From: Pyrrhosoma nymphula
Taxonomy: Eukaryota; Arthropoda; Insecta; Odonata; Coenagrionidae
Assembly: GCA_963573305.1 (NCBI GenBank)
Contig: OY754328.1
Coordinates: forward strand, 47,607,822-47,671,821
Direction: 5' to 3'
Length of the DNA stretch: 64,000 bases
In this document: positions 12,690 through 21,944 of the stretch, one piece after another
Numbering within the stretch: position 1 is the first letter of the stretch
Layout: each line of letters begins with the position of its first letter
The notes under the pieces: generated by a model
The model's database searches: none
Seen by the model: the letters and a program-made list of their open reading frames with translations, nothing else
Told to the model about the DNA's origin: nothing
Translations under genes and position numbers: made by a program

Positions 12690-13060
12690 TTATTGAAGAA
12701 AACAATTACAAATATTCAAAATCATCGCCTGATAGTTCATCAGTCTCAATATCGATCTGCGATTGATCCCGAGTAAGAAGACTTCGTGCCTCTGCCAATA
12801 AGGGTATATTTTATTTCTCTGGGCACCTGAAATAGTGGAAATGAAGGGATTGGATGTTAACAGCAGTCTTCGGAATAGATCATCGTTTGTTGCCATTCTT
12901 GAAGATTTCCATGTGTGGTGCTCCAGGAATCTTCGGATATCATTGTTTCTGGCCTCCATAGCCTCTTCTGATAATGGACCACTATGAAGAACGATTCCCT
13001 TGACAATAGCTGCACCGTGAAATAGCAGCTTGTGTAGGATGGGTAATGGCATGGAATACT
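12690..13060 (-). pseudogene. Transposon-derived protein fragment
   Basis: A minus-strand frame contains LPILHKLLFHGAAIVKGIVL then LSEEAMEARNNDIRRFLEHH and DDLFRRLLLTSNPFISTI. This pattern (LSEEA.EARN..IR..., then LLL.S.P.IS) recurs in transposon-encoded proteins repeated in insect genomes, as I recall; I cannot name the superfamily. The upstream part is frameshifted, so it is a relic. Confidence 0.45.
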
Positions 13061-13884
13061 ATGCGTAAAAATGGACAGCAAATCTGCCGTAGTAAAACAA
13101 TATTCTCTGAATAGAGCAGCATTGATCTCGAAACCAATTTCCAAATAAAGTACTCCTTGCGGTGATACTTCACTTTGTTAGCCCACCTTTACTCTCCATT
13201 TCGATAAAACGCGTCACGCTCTTGTAGGAATAGTTGTCGTCACCTCTTTCATTAGCTCTGCAGCTGACTCATCACATCTGCTTCGGTAGCTCATGGATGT
13301 AGCTAAGGCTAACTCAGCTGGTCATATACTAGCTCAACGTTTCCCTGTATTTCTTCTCTTTGACTCTTGAAATAGTATTTTTTGGTCGCCCAATTTCAGC
13401 TAACTCTGCGGAACCTACTAAGATTTATGGTGTTGTTAAGATTACGCAAAATATTCCAACTGATCATAGTTTACGTAGAAATTACTCAACGGCGGAAGAT
13501 ATTTACATACAAAGGCAGGGAATTTAAACTTTAGCTGCAGCCAACTTCCGAACTTTCTCCTGAAAAAACGTCGTGAACTTTGGTCCCAAATAATCAGATA
13601 CTTGGAGAAACATATTTCTGCATAAAATGTTCCAAAGTATTTTTGGCTATCACATCTTTGTCTAAATTCAAAATTTCAATCAAGTTGTCCAGCACATATT
13701 TTTTCTTAAAGGTTACAGATAAATTTTTCATGCACCTCAAGGTGCGCAACCATTCTTACTTCCATCAAACACGATCTCTTTCGGGCTGAATCCTGGTGCA
13801 CAAATCAAATATAGTAAGATATAGATTATCACCCAAAGTCGCAAAACTCACGAAAGAGAACTTGAAATAGGTACTGCACAGCAT

Positions 13885-14124
13885 TAATATTCAGTGGGCT
13901 TGGCTCTAGAATCCTGGCGTATCTTGTAGTAACGTGCTTCGACGTGCTTTAACGTGCATCGACGGCTGAAGTCATTTCGCACTTACTGTCTGCCACGTAC
14001 AGACAGGGGCAACAGCACTCGGAAGAATCAGAGGACCACCGCTCCAAACTCGAGCCGACCCCAACGATGCTTAACTTCGGTGACAGATCGGGAACCGGTG
14101 TTTCCATCGTGGCAGGCCGTTGCC
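13885..14124 (-). mobile_element. 5S rRNA-derived SINE-like element (SINE3 type)
   Basis: The minus strand starts with a 5S rRNA-like head (14124-14008). It continues into a body (GTGGCAGACAGTAAGTGCG and onward) ending near TAGAGCCAAGCCC. A related but rearranged copy of the body lies on the plus strand at about 43285-43425. The 5S head joined to unrelated sequence, plus a second body copy, suggests a SINE rather than a host gene. Confidence 0.5.
14008..14124 (-). pseudogene. 5S rRNA-like sequence
   Basis: About 117 bases, close to the 120 of real 5S rRNA. It has paired ends GGGCAACGGCC / GTGCTGTTGCCC and internal CACCGGTTCCCGATCTG, TCACCGAAGTTAAGCATCG. The end of the internal control region differs from 5S, and there is no T-run terminator at the 3' end, so a working 5S gene is unlikely. 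Confidence 0.65.
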
Positions 14125-14559
14125 CCTGGCGTATCTTGTTGGCTGTACGCAACGTAGATGAAACACTTTCCTCTGGGCTTAAAGCAACTCACAGCACACA
14201 AATCAACTCGCAATACACGAGTTTATCGTGCAAGGAACTAAGAAAAACTAAATTCTGGCGAGCAGATTTCACGCAAAGATGCTAAAAAGTAACTGCGACA
14301 TAGTTTGTGTCGAGGAGGGTCCTCCTTCGTATTTTTTCGAGAAATGTTGCACAATTGCAGTGGCAAGATTCACCCCCGGTGGTCAGAGTGCAATTCATTC
14401 CTGCTTGGGTTTTTCTCGTTTAGGGGCAATAAAAGTGCGGCATGGCGCTACCCTTTTCGGCAGCAATTCTCCTTGCGCGGCGGCTACAAGGCTATCTGTG
14501 AACAAGAGCGTAATGAACAAAATCTGAGGTTTTAGGCGTGATGGAGTGGAACCGGAACA

Positions 14560-14639
14560 TCACTGCAGTTAATGAAACAAGAGCAATTTCCACTAGTATA
14601 TACTTGTGGAAATTGCTCTTGTTTCATTAACTGCAGTGA
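14560..14639. repeat. 80-bp near-perfect palindrome
   Basis: 33-bp arms (14561-14593 and 14606-14638) are exact inverses. The centre AGTATATACT is itself palindromic, so only one base pair is mismatched across about 80 bp. A 13-bp direct repeat AAGAGCGTAATGA occurs at about 14507 and 14639. Confidence 0.9.
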
Positions 14640-15119
14640 AGAGCGTAATGAGCTTGCGCAGTAAACAAGTGCGATTTGAGGAGTCCGCTTTCCCGATTAA
14701 TGCGGTCGAAAGGCTGGTCCAGCTATTTAAAGAACTTTACAATTCAGGAATGATTAAAAACTATTTTTACAGCATACATGTTCCACGGTCACGTCCATTC
14801 GCTACCATTGCAGCTCTCAGAATGTTACTGATGAATATCGAGCCTCACTGAGAATATTTTAGTCGAGCCAGATTGATATACCCTGGAATAACAGGAGAAT
14901 CTCTAGTTCAAGAGAGTGAAGAATTTACCCTATAAAAGTTTCCGATATGGATATGCAACGCCTACAACATCATGGGAACCTATCCACAAAAATGGGATTT
15001 CCTTGAGTTACGCCACACGCCCGCGCCGGTCCGCACGCTGCCCGCGGCAGCGCACTGCACCGCTCGACTCAAAACGATCTTGAGGTCAAATTCGCAAACG
15101 AACGCAAGATTATTTTGTT

Positions 15120-15610
15120 ATATATTCTACTAGCGAAAATACCCGTTGATTCTCAACGGGAGAGAAAAAAACTTGAAAATTAATGTAGTAGTGCTGTTTA
15201 TACAAAAGGGAAATGATTTCGAGTAGAAAAATATAATTAAATCGCTTTTAAATTTATATCAAAAAGATAAAAAATCGAAAACCGAATAATGGTATGCTGA
15301 TAATACATAGATGATGGTTTATAATCAAATCGAAACGTAGTGGACAGCGGAAGGTACCCGTTGAAATTCAACGCGTGTGAAAAACATTGAACTTATAAGA
15401 AAACCACAAATCCTGAAGAATAGTGTCAGCGTGGTCATTTGAGGAGTTTGTAACCTATCTTTTATGCTGTGTTCGTTTTAGTAGACACGCTGACCGTTTT
15501 CCAGGTGCACGGAGAGATCGGTGAAACGGTGTCGAAGTCTATTAATCTCGGACAGACAAACTAACAAATATACAAACATTCATTTATATTTATAGATATA
15601 TATATACTTT
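15120..15610. repeat. Dispersed-repeat-like segment with AT microsatellite end
   Basis: Two related phrases, AATACCCGTTGATTCTCAAC and GGTACCCGTTGAAATTCAAC, then GAGATCGGTGAAACGG and a tail CGGACAGACAAACTAAC running into ATTTATAGATATATATA. The layout looks like a transposon end, but I cannot assign a class. Confidence 0.3.
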
Positions 15611-15803
15611 ACTCTAGTAATTTACGTCAATATATCCGGGGCGCAAAGCGGCGCTAAAAACGATATTGCTCTCTTTATTTCAAAATACAAGTAAAAATAG
15701 CTTAATGTTTAAACATTTTATTAAGATTAACAAAATTTGAAAGAAACCAAATCATTATGAAATGATGCTTAGAGTTACAAATTTACGTGTAATAATTTTT
15801 TAA

Positions 15804-15874
15804 ACTTCATGGTAGCTTATTGGGTAGAAGGGTCACTACTGATCGAAGGGTCCCGGGTTCAAATCCGGGTGAAG
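15804..15874 (+). repeat. tRNA-derived SINE head
   Basis: A tRNA-like fold: ACTTCAT/GTGAAGT acceptor arms, an A-box-like TGGTAGCTTATTGGGTAG, a CTACTGA loop, and a B-box GGGTTCAAATCC in a CCCGG/CCGGG arm. The anticodon stem is broken and the sequence runs into unrelated DNA without a terminator, so a SINE head or tRNA pseudogene. Confidence 0.55.
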
Positions 15875-16339
15875 TCTTTGGACGCCCCCGAACAAAAACA
15901 ATCCTCGAGAGTGCGAGGTGGCCCATGGAAAGAAACTGGCCCCCCTACCCTGAATGTGTGAAATTCACACGCCGGTGGCTTAGTTCGGGGTGAGCTCTAC
16001 CCTCAACTATCCAAACCAACCCTCGGGTTGAATCACTGGGTGATATTGTCCGAGCTAAGAAGTTAAAATTCTCTAAAATCGACGGAGTTCGCGCGACAAG
16101 CGTACTTACCCCGAATGACTCATGTTTGACGGGTTCCACAAATTACTACGAGCAGAATAATGACCATTGTAGTAGTCAATAATGTAGAGCATATAGAGAC
16201 GAATTAAACCTTCCGAACTTCGTCGTATAAAGTTGATAAAATGACTTTTGGCCAGCTTTTTTCGATTTGGGACCACTGTGCGTAGTTACTTGAAGTGCTC
16301 ATCAAATGACACATTATCAAGGATCGTTATTTCACTGAA

Positions 16340-16415
16340 AAGTATCACCCCCACTGCCGGGAATGGAACCCAGGCCTTCGAGATAAAAAGCAAGTAATCT
16401 AGCCACCATACCAAG
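16340..16415 (-). repeat. tRNA-like SINE fragment (Lys-type loop)
   Basis: The minus strand reads TGGTATGGTGGCTAGATTAC, then a CTTTTTA anticodon-loop-like segment and the T-arm GGGTTCCATTCCCGGC. Acceptor ends do not pair, so not a functional tRNA. Confidence 0.45.
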
Positions 16416-17393
16416 ATCGCTTAGTATGCACGCAGTAGTAATTTGAGCCGGGGAGTGAAGGACCAACTCCATTATAGCGATTTACAAAAACACCCGCATG
16501 CAAAAACTTCCAAGCGATTTATTAAAACACCAGTATTCACTAACGTCGTTCGTCCAACGAGTTGGCAAATTAAAAGTACTCAAATTACGCCGAAATGCAG
16601 AGTTCAAATTCAAACTCTTCATCCTCCACGTTGGGATTCCCTGCCGAGAGACTCAAGAGTACCGCTGAGCGATTTTTGAGCTTCTATACAGCAACGCGAT
16701 GTGAACTTTCGAAAAAGCCGCGATACTTCGTATAGCGCTATATATCGTACTACATCGAATGATATTACACATGTCCAGATCGAGTGATTCCTAATTTTAG
16801 GTCATATCATAAAGATGTTCTCCTCAGAGTTTACCAGAGGAGATGCATGCATCCGATTTCGTTTTGTGATAAAATTTTTAATATTGGTATGAAAGGGATT
16901 AAAATAACTGAATCAATCATGCTATTCAAAGTCATTGACAAAAGAGACATTCCCAGCAAAAACGACAAATGGCAGAAAAGGTGGGTGGGCCGATTTGAAA
17001 GAGACGTAAACAACCCTGAAGGTACCTCTAGTCAAGGGAGCGAGACCACAAATGTTTCCTTTTAATACCATACATCGAACGGGTGCTCGAACTCAAGCAA
17101 GAACGCCCGAGAAGTGAGCGGTTTCAAGCATATAAGCCCCCAACATCCTCTGAAGTCGACGTGCCATCATTTGTTCGGTACATCGCAACGTTTGCAGGTT
17201 CCTCCACTTCTCAGGCTCCCGGGCCAATGTGGTGCAAATTATTCATCCAAAAAGGGTAATTGATGAACCGAGGAGAGTTGAAAGCACCAACCAAACACAA
17301 AAGTGATGCAAAAATAATCTGTATTTTTTCTTCTTTCTGGAGATATAGCTCTATAGGCCTATCAGGAGATATAGGTACATAAACCTATATCCC

Positions 17394-17807
17394 TTGAAAG
17401 AAGAAATATATATGTGCGGACGCCCGAGGTGCAAATGCTGCTCTCTCCTCCGCCCCTCCGCCACCCCCTCCCTCAAAAGATCTTCCTCTACGGCCAATTG
17501 TACCACCAGCAACATCATCTACCGCCTTTCCTGCAATTTCTGCCCTGCCTTCTATGTAGGAAAATGTACCACCCCCCTCAATATCCGTATGAACAATCAC
17601 CGCCAATCCACCAAAACTCCACCTTTTCTTGATCCCATTCCCAAACATACCGCCTCCCACTCTCAACATTTTGACGATTGTTTCTCCCTAGAGATCATAG
17701 AAGCCCTTCCTGAATCCGCCGGTAATGTTGACGTGAAAATTCGTGAATACGCCAATATTTGGGTGACAAGGGCATTCGAAAAGCCCGGGCTAAACCTAGC
17801 CCATTGA
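17394..17807 (+). CDS. PLE GIY-YIG endonuclease domain, truncated protein
   Basis: About 137 codons open to a TGA/TAA at 17807; no real start, since the 5' part is missing. The linker CGRPRCKCC is a cysteine cluster typical of Penelope proteins, followed by IIYRLSCNFCPAFYVGKCTT and PLNIRMNNHR, the GIY-YIG core with its conserved Arg. It ends AFEKPGLNLAH. The enzyme nicks the target for retrotransposition (family knowledge). The frame is undamaged over its length, but the reverse transcriptase is absent, so it cannot act alone. Confidence 0.75.
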   Translation: MKEEIYMCGRPRCKCCSLLRPSATPSLKRSSSTANCTTSNIIYRLSCNFCPAFYVGKCTTPLNIRMNNHRQSTKTPPFLDPIPKHTASHSQHFDDCFSLEIIEALPESAGNVDVKIREYANIWVTRAFEKPGLNLAH

Positions 17808-17929
17808 ATTAAAAGCCCAATAGCCACCCCTCTCTCTCCCCACCACTATCCATTCGCACTTACCCCCCCTCCTTCCTCCCTGCCCTTTCCTTCCCAAGGG
17901 AACAGAGCGGACTCATCATTCTTCTACCG

Positions 17930-17967
17930 CTGACGATGGCGTCCTGACGTCGAAACGTACAAGTTTT
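17930..17967 (+). ncRNA. Hammerhead ribozyme-like motif in PLE 3' region
   Basis: CTGACGA (17930-17936), stem II GGCGT/ACGTC (five pairs, one wobble) with loop CCTG, GAAA (17952-17955), then AC-GTACAA-GU as a minimal stem III. The core is intact; stem I is weak. Confidence 0.5.
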
Positions 17968-18068
17968 CTTTTGTGAGTGTCCTTTTTGCGTGTTTCTGTG
18001 TTTGTTTAGTGTATCACTGTTTTATTTATGCATGTGCATTGTCGCCGAGAGCGATTTTCTACCAAGAC

Positions 18069-18126
<58 letters not shown>
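18069..18126. repeat. (TA)n microsatellite 1
   Basis: About 57 bp of uninterrupted TA directly after PLE fragment A. Confidence 0.95.
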
Positions 18127-18128
<2 letters not shown>

Positions 18129-18192
18129 ACCAAACCCTGTGTTCGTCCTTTTATGTGTTCCTATCCATTTTCCATTTCCTATGAATGTATGA

Positions 18193-18194
<2 letters not shown>

Positions 18195-18251
<57 letters not shown>
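18195..18251. repeat. (TA)n microsatellite 2
   Basis: About 56 bp of TA. Between tracts 1 and 2 lies a 70-bp spacer ending GAATGTATGAATTTATA, like the end of the spacer before tract 5. Confidence 0.95.
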
Positions 18252-18255
<4 letters not shown>

Positions 18256-19269
18256 CGGAACATGAAACGCCACATATTTTATGGGGAGGTGAGGGCATCA
18301 ATAGTCCCGAGCACGGAATGATCGAACCATTGTTGATTACTTTGAAACACAAAAAATATATTTCCCACTTGCATAACATACACACACTTATCGAAAGTAA
18401 TTACCCTGATGAATATGAGGTGTACGAAAAATGCACAATATGATATAATTCAATTACCCCCCCCCCCCCCCCTCCAAAAACAAAAAGGAACAATTCGTGA
18501 TTTATATAGAATATGTGGGCTGAATATACAATATGCCCAAATCAAGTCTTTATGCTGCTTTCGTGATCACACCGAATAATATTCTTGACACTGAGTCAAT
18601 AGTTTGTAGAAAGATACGGCGCACCGGGACAGAGCGAGAGAACCAATATTCTGGCTACACAATTTGGGGAGTGATTCGGGTCTGGGCGAACAAGCACGAG
18701 GACGGGTCGCTAACTGCGACTTTCTTACGGTTTTGGTCGGGGCCTGAGGAGTAGAAGCCGTCAATGATGCGACGAGTTGGACCCAAGTGTCCGCGGGATC
18801 GAGGGCTGTCTTCCTCCCGACCTCTGGGCGTTGGTCCCGTCTGTCGCTTGTCTGCAATCTCGCTCCGCTTCAGGTTTTTCCGTAGAACCGTCTCGTCCTC
18901 CCACAGCACTCTCTGGTTACCCCCAGAATGACGACCATCAGGCACGTCACCACTATCGTTCTCTCCCCGTCGACCGGGCTAGGATTTCTCCCCAGGCTCT
19001 CTCTCTGCCGGTTTTATACTCATGTCGAGTGGAATGATGCACTGGGGTAGGGGTTTTGAGGTGAGAGGGGGTTTCACCTGTGCCTATCCGTCGAGTGGGG
19101 CAACCATCGGTCCGCACTGACCAACACATAACACTCATGAATCACATATCTCATGCCCAAGGCATGGTATTCTACCCACACACACAGTCACACTCCTCAC
19201 ACACACGCGATCATCCCCTGCTCGGGTTATTGCGCAGCGGTCGAAAATACCGGACATATGGTTGGTATG

Positions 19270-19273
<4 letters not shown>
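18252..19273. repeat. 1-kb block with inverted ends between (TA)n tracts
   Basis: Both ends start TATATAGTGAC and carry CCCGAGCANGG-ATGATCG in inverted orientation (left near 18307, right near 19216 as its complement), so the block looks like one mobile unit. It contains a 16-bp C run at 18457-18472 and a GC-rich part (18600-19060) with TATAAAA on the minus strand at 19012-19018. Frames in the GC-rich part match nothing I know. Confidence 0.4.

Positions 19274-19352
<79 letters not shown>
19274..19352. repeat. (TA)n microsatellite 3
   Basis: About 78 bp of TA separating the block above from the 3' end of PLE copy B. Confidence 0.95.
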
Positions 19353-19355
<3 letters not shown>

Positions 19356-20347
19356 TTCCAGGAGAATCACTCGGGTGATAAATATACAAAATGCCAAGAG
19401 GGTGGCCGATAAAAAATATACACACGGAAAAAAGAACACTTACACATAAAAACTTCCGATATTTCGGTGAAGATCAGCTCCACCTTTCTCAAGGTTTAAA
19501 GTAGGAATGAAGAAAAGGAGAGAGATTGAGGTATGGGAGGGGAAAGAGGGGGAGACGAAGGTGTAAGAGGGGAAGGAGGGGAAAGAGGGAGAGAGGAAGG
19601 TGTAAGAGGGGAAGGAGGGGAAAGACCAAGAGCGGGGAGAGGGCGTGGAGGAAGCAGGGAGAGATGAGATGAGGGGGAGGGAGAAACTAGTGTGATTTAT
19701 TGAGTCCGGGGGGCGAGAAAGCCTGGTGGATTAAAATACAAGAAGATTCAAGATCTTTGAGCTGAAGGGGAGAGGAAGAAGGGGGAAGGGAAGCAAGTAG
19801 ACCGACTTTAAAAGTGTTATTGAAAGTGGAGTTGTGGGAGGAGACGTGAATGGCGACAGGGAGAGAAACAGAGAGTATTGGCAGAGGAGGATGTAGACAA
19901 TGTTAGGCGTGGTGCAGGAGGGTGAGAGGACAGAAGGGAGGGGAAAAGCGAGGAACTTGTCCGGCAAGGGCTGGGTGATGAGGATGGGGCAAGTTTTACA
20001 TCGCGGGCGGTTGCAAGGGGTGGGAAGGGATTTGGTGGGTTTGAGTGATTTGGACAGGGGTTTGGTAATATTGAAAATGGCGGATAGATTGGGGGGGCGT
20101 CTGAAGCTGAGAGAGGGACATTGGTGGAATATTTTAGAAGTGGTTAAGTTGTCCGACAGGATAGGGTAGAGGTTTTTAATAATACGCCTAATAGAGTCCA
20201 CACCTGGGAAGTAGGTGGTACAGAGGGAGATATTGTGTTGGGAAATGCTATTAGTAGGAGGCAGTTTGGGGGAGTGTGGTTTTTTGAGGATTTTTTTATT
20301 GAGAAGTTGCTCTGGATAGCCTCTGCGAAGAAGAGATTGATGGAGGT

Positions 20348-21094
20348 TGGCTGGGGGAACATGCTACGGTCTTTCAGGCAGAGGTCTACGCTTTGTTGAC
20401 CTGTGCCTATATCGCTAAAGATATCTGCCACAAAGGCAGACAAATTCGTATATGCACCGATAGTCAAGCAGCTTTAAAAGCTCTCACTTCCCCATGGTGC
20501 AAATCAAGACTACTGCTGGAATGTCGGGAAGCACTGGACTCCCTCAGCAGGCAGAGCAAGGTCGAACTTTTCTGGGTTCCTGGTCACACAGGTATAACCG
20601 GAAACGAGATAGCAGATGAACTGGCTAAGGAAGGCTCGAATGCGATCCCAGTTGGACCAGAGCCTTTCATCCCTATTGCACCCTCTTTAGGGATCGCGAA
20701 GATCAAAGAGTGGAACTTAGCTCAACACTCAGAGATCTGGAAAAATGTTCAGGGGCTTAGGCAAGCCAAGCTCCTAATAAAAGGACCCAAACCGGGACTA
20801 TCAAGAAAGCTTCTCTCACTAGATAGAAGACAACTTCGTACGATAGTGGGACTGCTCACTGGACACTATCTGGTTATGAGGCACCTTCATCTCCTGAGAA
20901 TTAAAGACTCGGCGAAATGCAGATGGTGCGAGGAAGAGGACGAAACAACATCACACGTACTCTGCAAGTGTCCCGCCTTGATGAGGACTAGAGTTAGGCA
21001 TCTGGGCTCAACAGTTTTGGAACTAGATGAAGTCAGTGGTATCCCCGTGGAGGACATGTTATCCTTTAGCAGGGCGACTGGACTCTATGGGTGA
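20348..21094 (+). CDS. LINE ORF2 C-terminus: RNase H and CCHC-like tail
   Basis: A continuous frame. RNase H motifs: QAEVYAL (Glu), ICTDSQAALKAL (Asp), WVPGHTGITGNEIADELAKE (His, Asp). It ends with a zinc-knuckle-like CRWCEEEDETTSHVLCKCP. The domain removes RNA from the cDNA hybrid in I/Jockey/R1-type elements (family knowledge). Missing its endonuclease and RT. Confidence 0.85.
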   Translation, partial: WLGEHATVFQAEVYALLTCAYIAKDICHKGRQIRICTDSQAALKALTSPWCKSRLLLECREALDSLSRQSKVELFWVPGHTGITGNEIADELAKEGSNAIPVGPEPFIPIAPSLGIAKIKEWNLAQHSEIWKNVQGLRQAKLLIKGPKPGLSRKLLSLDRRQLRTIVGLLTGHYLVMRHLHLLRIKDSAKCRWCEEEDETTSHVLCKCPALMRTRVRHLGSTVLELDEVSGIPVEDMLSFSRATGLYG

Positions 21095-21191
21095 CCACAT
21101 ATAGGGTGGTTAGCACAATGGACCATTAGGTCTAAGTGCCCTAGGTCCTCCTTGAGGAACTCCACCAACTCTCTAATCTAATCTAATCTAA
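20348..21191 (+). mobile_element. 5'-truncated LINE (I/Jockey/R1 group) inserted in the PLE
   Basis: Starts mid-ORF at LGEHATVFQAEVYAL, encodes an RNase H domain to a TGA at about 21094, then a short 3' UTR and a (TCTAA)-type tail, CTAATCTAATCTAATC, at 21174-21191. Compared with copy C, about 84 bp of PLE sequence is missing at the site, so insertion seems to have come with a target deletion. Confidence 0.85.
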
Positions 21192-21853
21192 TGGGAGGGG
21201 TGGCAGCTGTTATAATGGAGGTATTGTTGTTGGTTGGTGGGCTTGATATGCACGGAAGTGCTAAATTTTCGGTCAGAGAGGGAGACGTTTGCGTCTAGAA
21301 AGACGACATTAGAGGCAGAGATGTTAGAAGTAAAGGAGAGGGGAGAGGAGGCGTTGAGGGAGGAAATAAAAGAGTTGAGAGAATGAATACCATGTGGCCA
21401 TAGAAGGAAGATGTCGTCAATGTAACGAAGCCAGAGAAGAGGTTTTAGTGAGCATGAAGATAGAAAAGATTGTTCAAAAAGTCCAAGGAAAAGGTTGGCG
21501 TAGGAAGGACTGAAGCGACTACCCATAGCGCATCCTTTAATTTGAAGAAAGAATTTGTTATTGAAAGAGAAAGCGTTGTGGGTTAGGATGAAATTGGAAA
21601 GATCAAGAAGGAACTCAGAGCTGGGAATTTGAGGAGCAGGGCGTTTAGTGATGAAATGGCGGATGGCAGAAAGTCCTTCAGAATGAGGAATGTTGGTGTA
21701 TAGGGAAGTGACATCAATAGTGGCCATTAAGATATCACAGTTAGAGGGGAGTGGAGTAGAATGGAGGCGTTCAAGAAAATGATAAGTGTCTTTGATATAG
21801 GAGGGCAGGGAGTGGACAATGGGTTGTAGGTAGTAGTCAACAAATGCGGACAT
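21188..21853 (-). CDS. PLE reverse transcriptase segment
   Basis: About 221 open codons; the frame extends upstream of 21853 to about 21945 (FYILPKIHKPDNPGRPIVSS). Motif A: DVTSLYTNIP, with the catalytic Asp. Then the QIKGCAMGSRFSPSYANLF block. Motif C: YIDD. The wording is characteristic of Penelope-type, telomerase-related reverse transcriptases rather than LINEs. 5' truncated at the inversion junction and 3' cut by the LINE. Confidence 0.85.
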   Translation of the reverse strand: MSAFVDYYLQPIVHSLPSYIKDTYHFLERLHSTPLPSNCDILMATIDVTSLYTNIPHSEGLSAIRHFITKRPAPQIPSSEFLLDLSNFILTHNAFSFNNKFFLQIKGCAMGSRFSPSYANLFLGLFEQSFLSSCSLKPLLWLRYIDDIFLLWPHGIHSLNSFISSLNASSPLSFTSNISASNVVFLDANVSLSDRKFSTSVHIKPTNQQQYLHYNSCHPSH

Positions 21854-21944
21854 GCGTTCGGTGGGTGAGTTATAAGAGGAGACAATGGGGCGGCCAGGGT
21901 TGTCAGGTTTGTGGATTTTGGGTAGAATATAGAAAATTTACTGA

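Larger units (their letters stand above)
17381..18069 (+). mobile_element. Penelope-like element fragment A (3' part)
   Basis: A 5'-truncated element: GIY-YIG endonuclease coding, a pyrimidine-rich 3' UTR, a hammerhead-like motif at 17930, and a (TA)n tract right after. It differs from the pair at 19352-23240, so it is another PLE subfamily. Confidence 0.75.

Noticed and set aside
14008..14124. Functional 5S rRNA gene
   Set aside because: Control-region changes, no terminator and fusion to a repeated body favour a SINE or pseudogene.
15804..15874. Functional tRNA gene (also 16340-16415 and 51320-51400)
   Set aside because: Broken anticodon or acceptor stems and no pol III terminator.
17973..18443. 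Long open frames rich in IYIYIY (also at 19080-19449 and 22633-23690)
   Set aside because: They are translations of (TA)n microsatellites in both directions, not genes.
19900..20169. Glycine/arginine-rich plus frames across PLE copy B (also 22286-23201 minus)
   Set aside because: They are antisense to the PLE protein or to its pyrimidine-rich 3' UTR.
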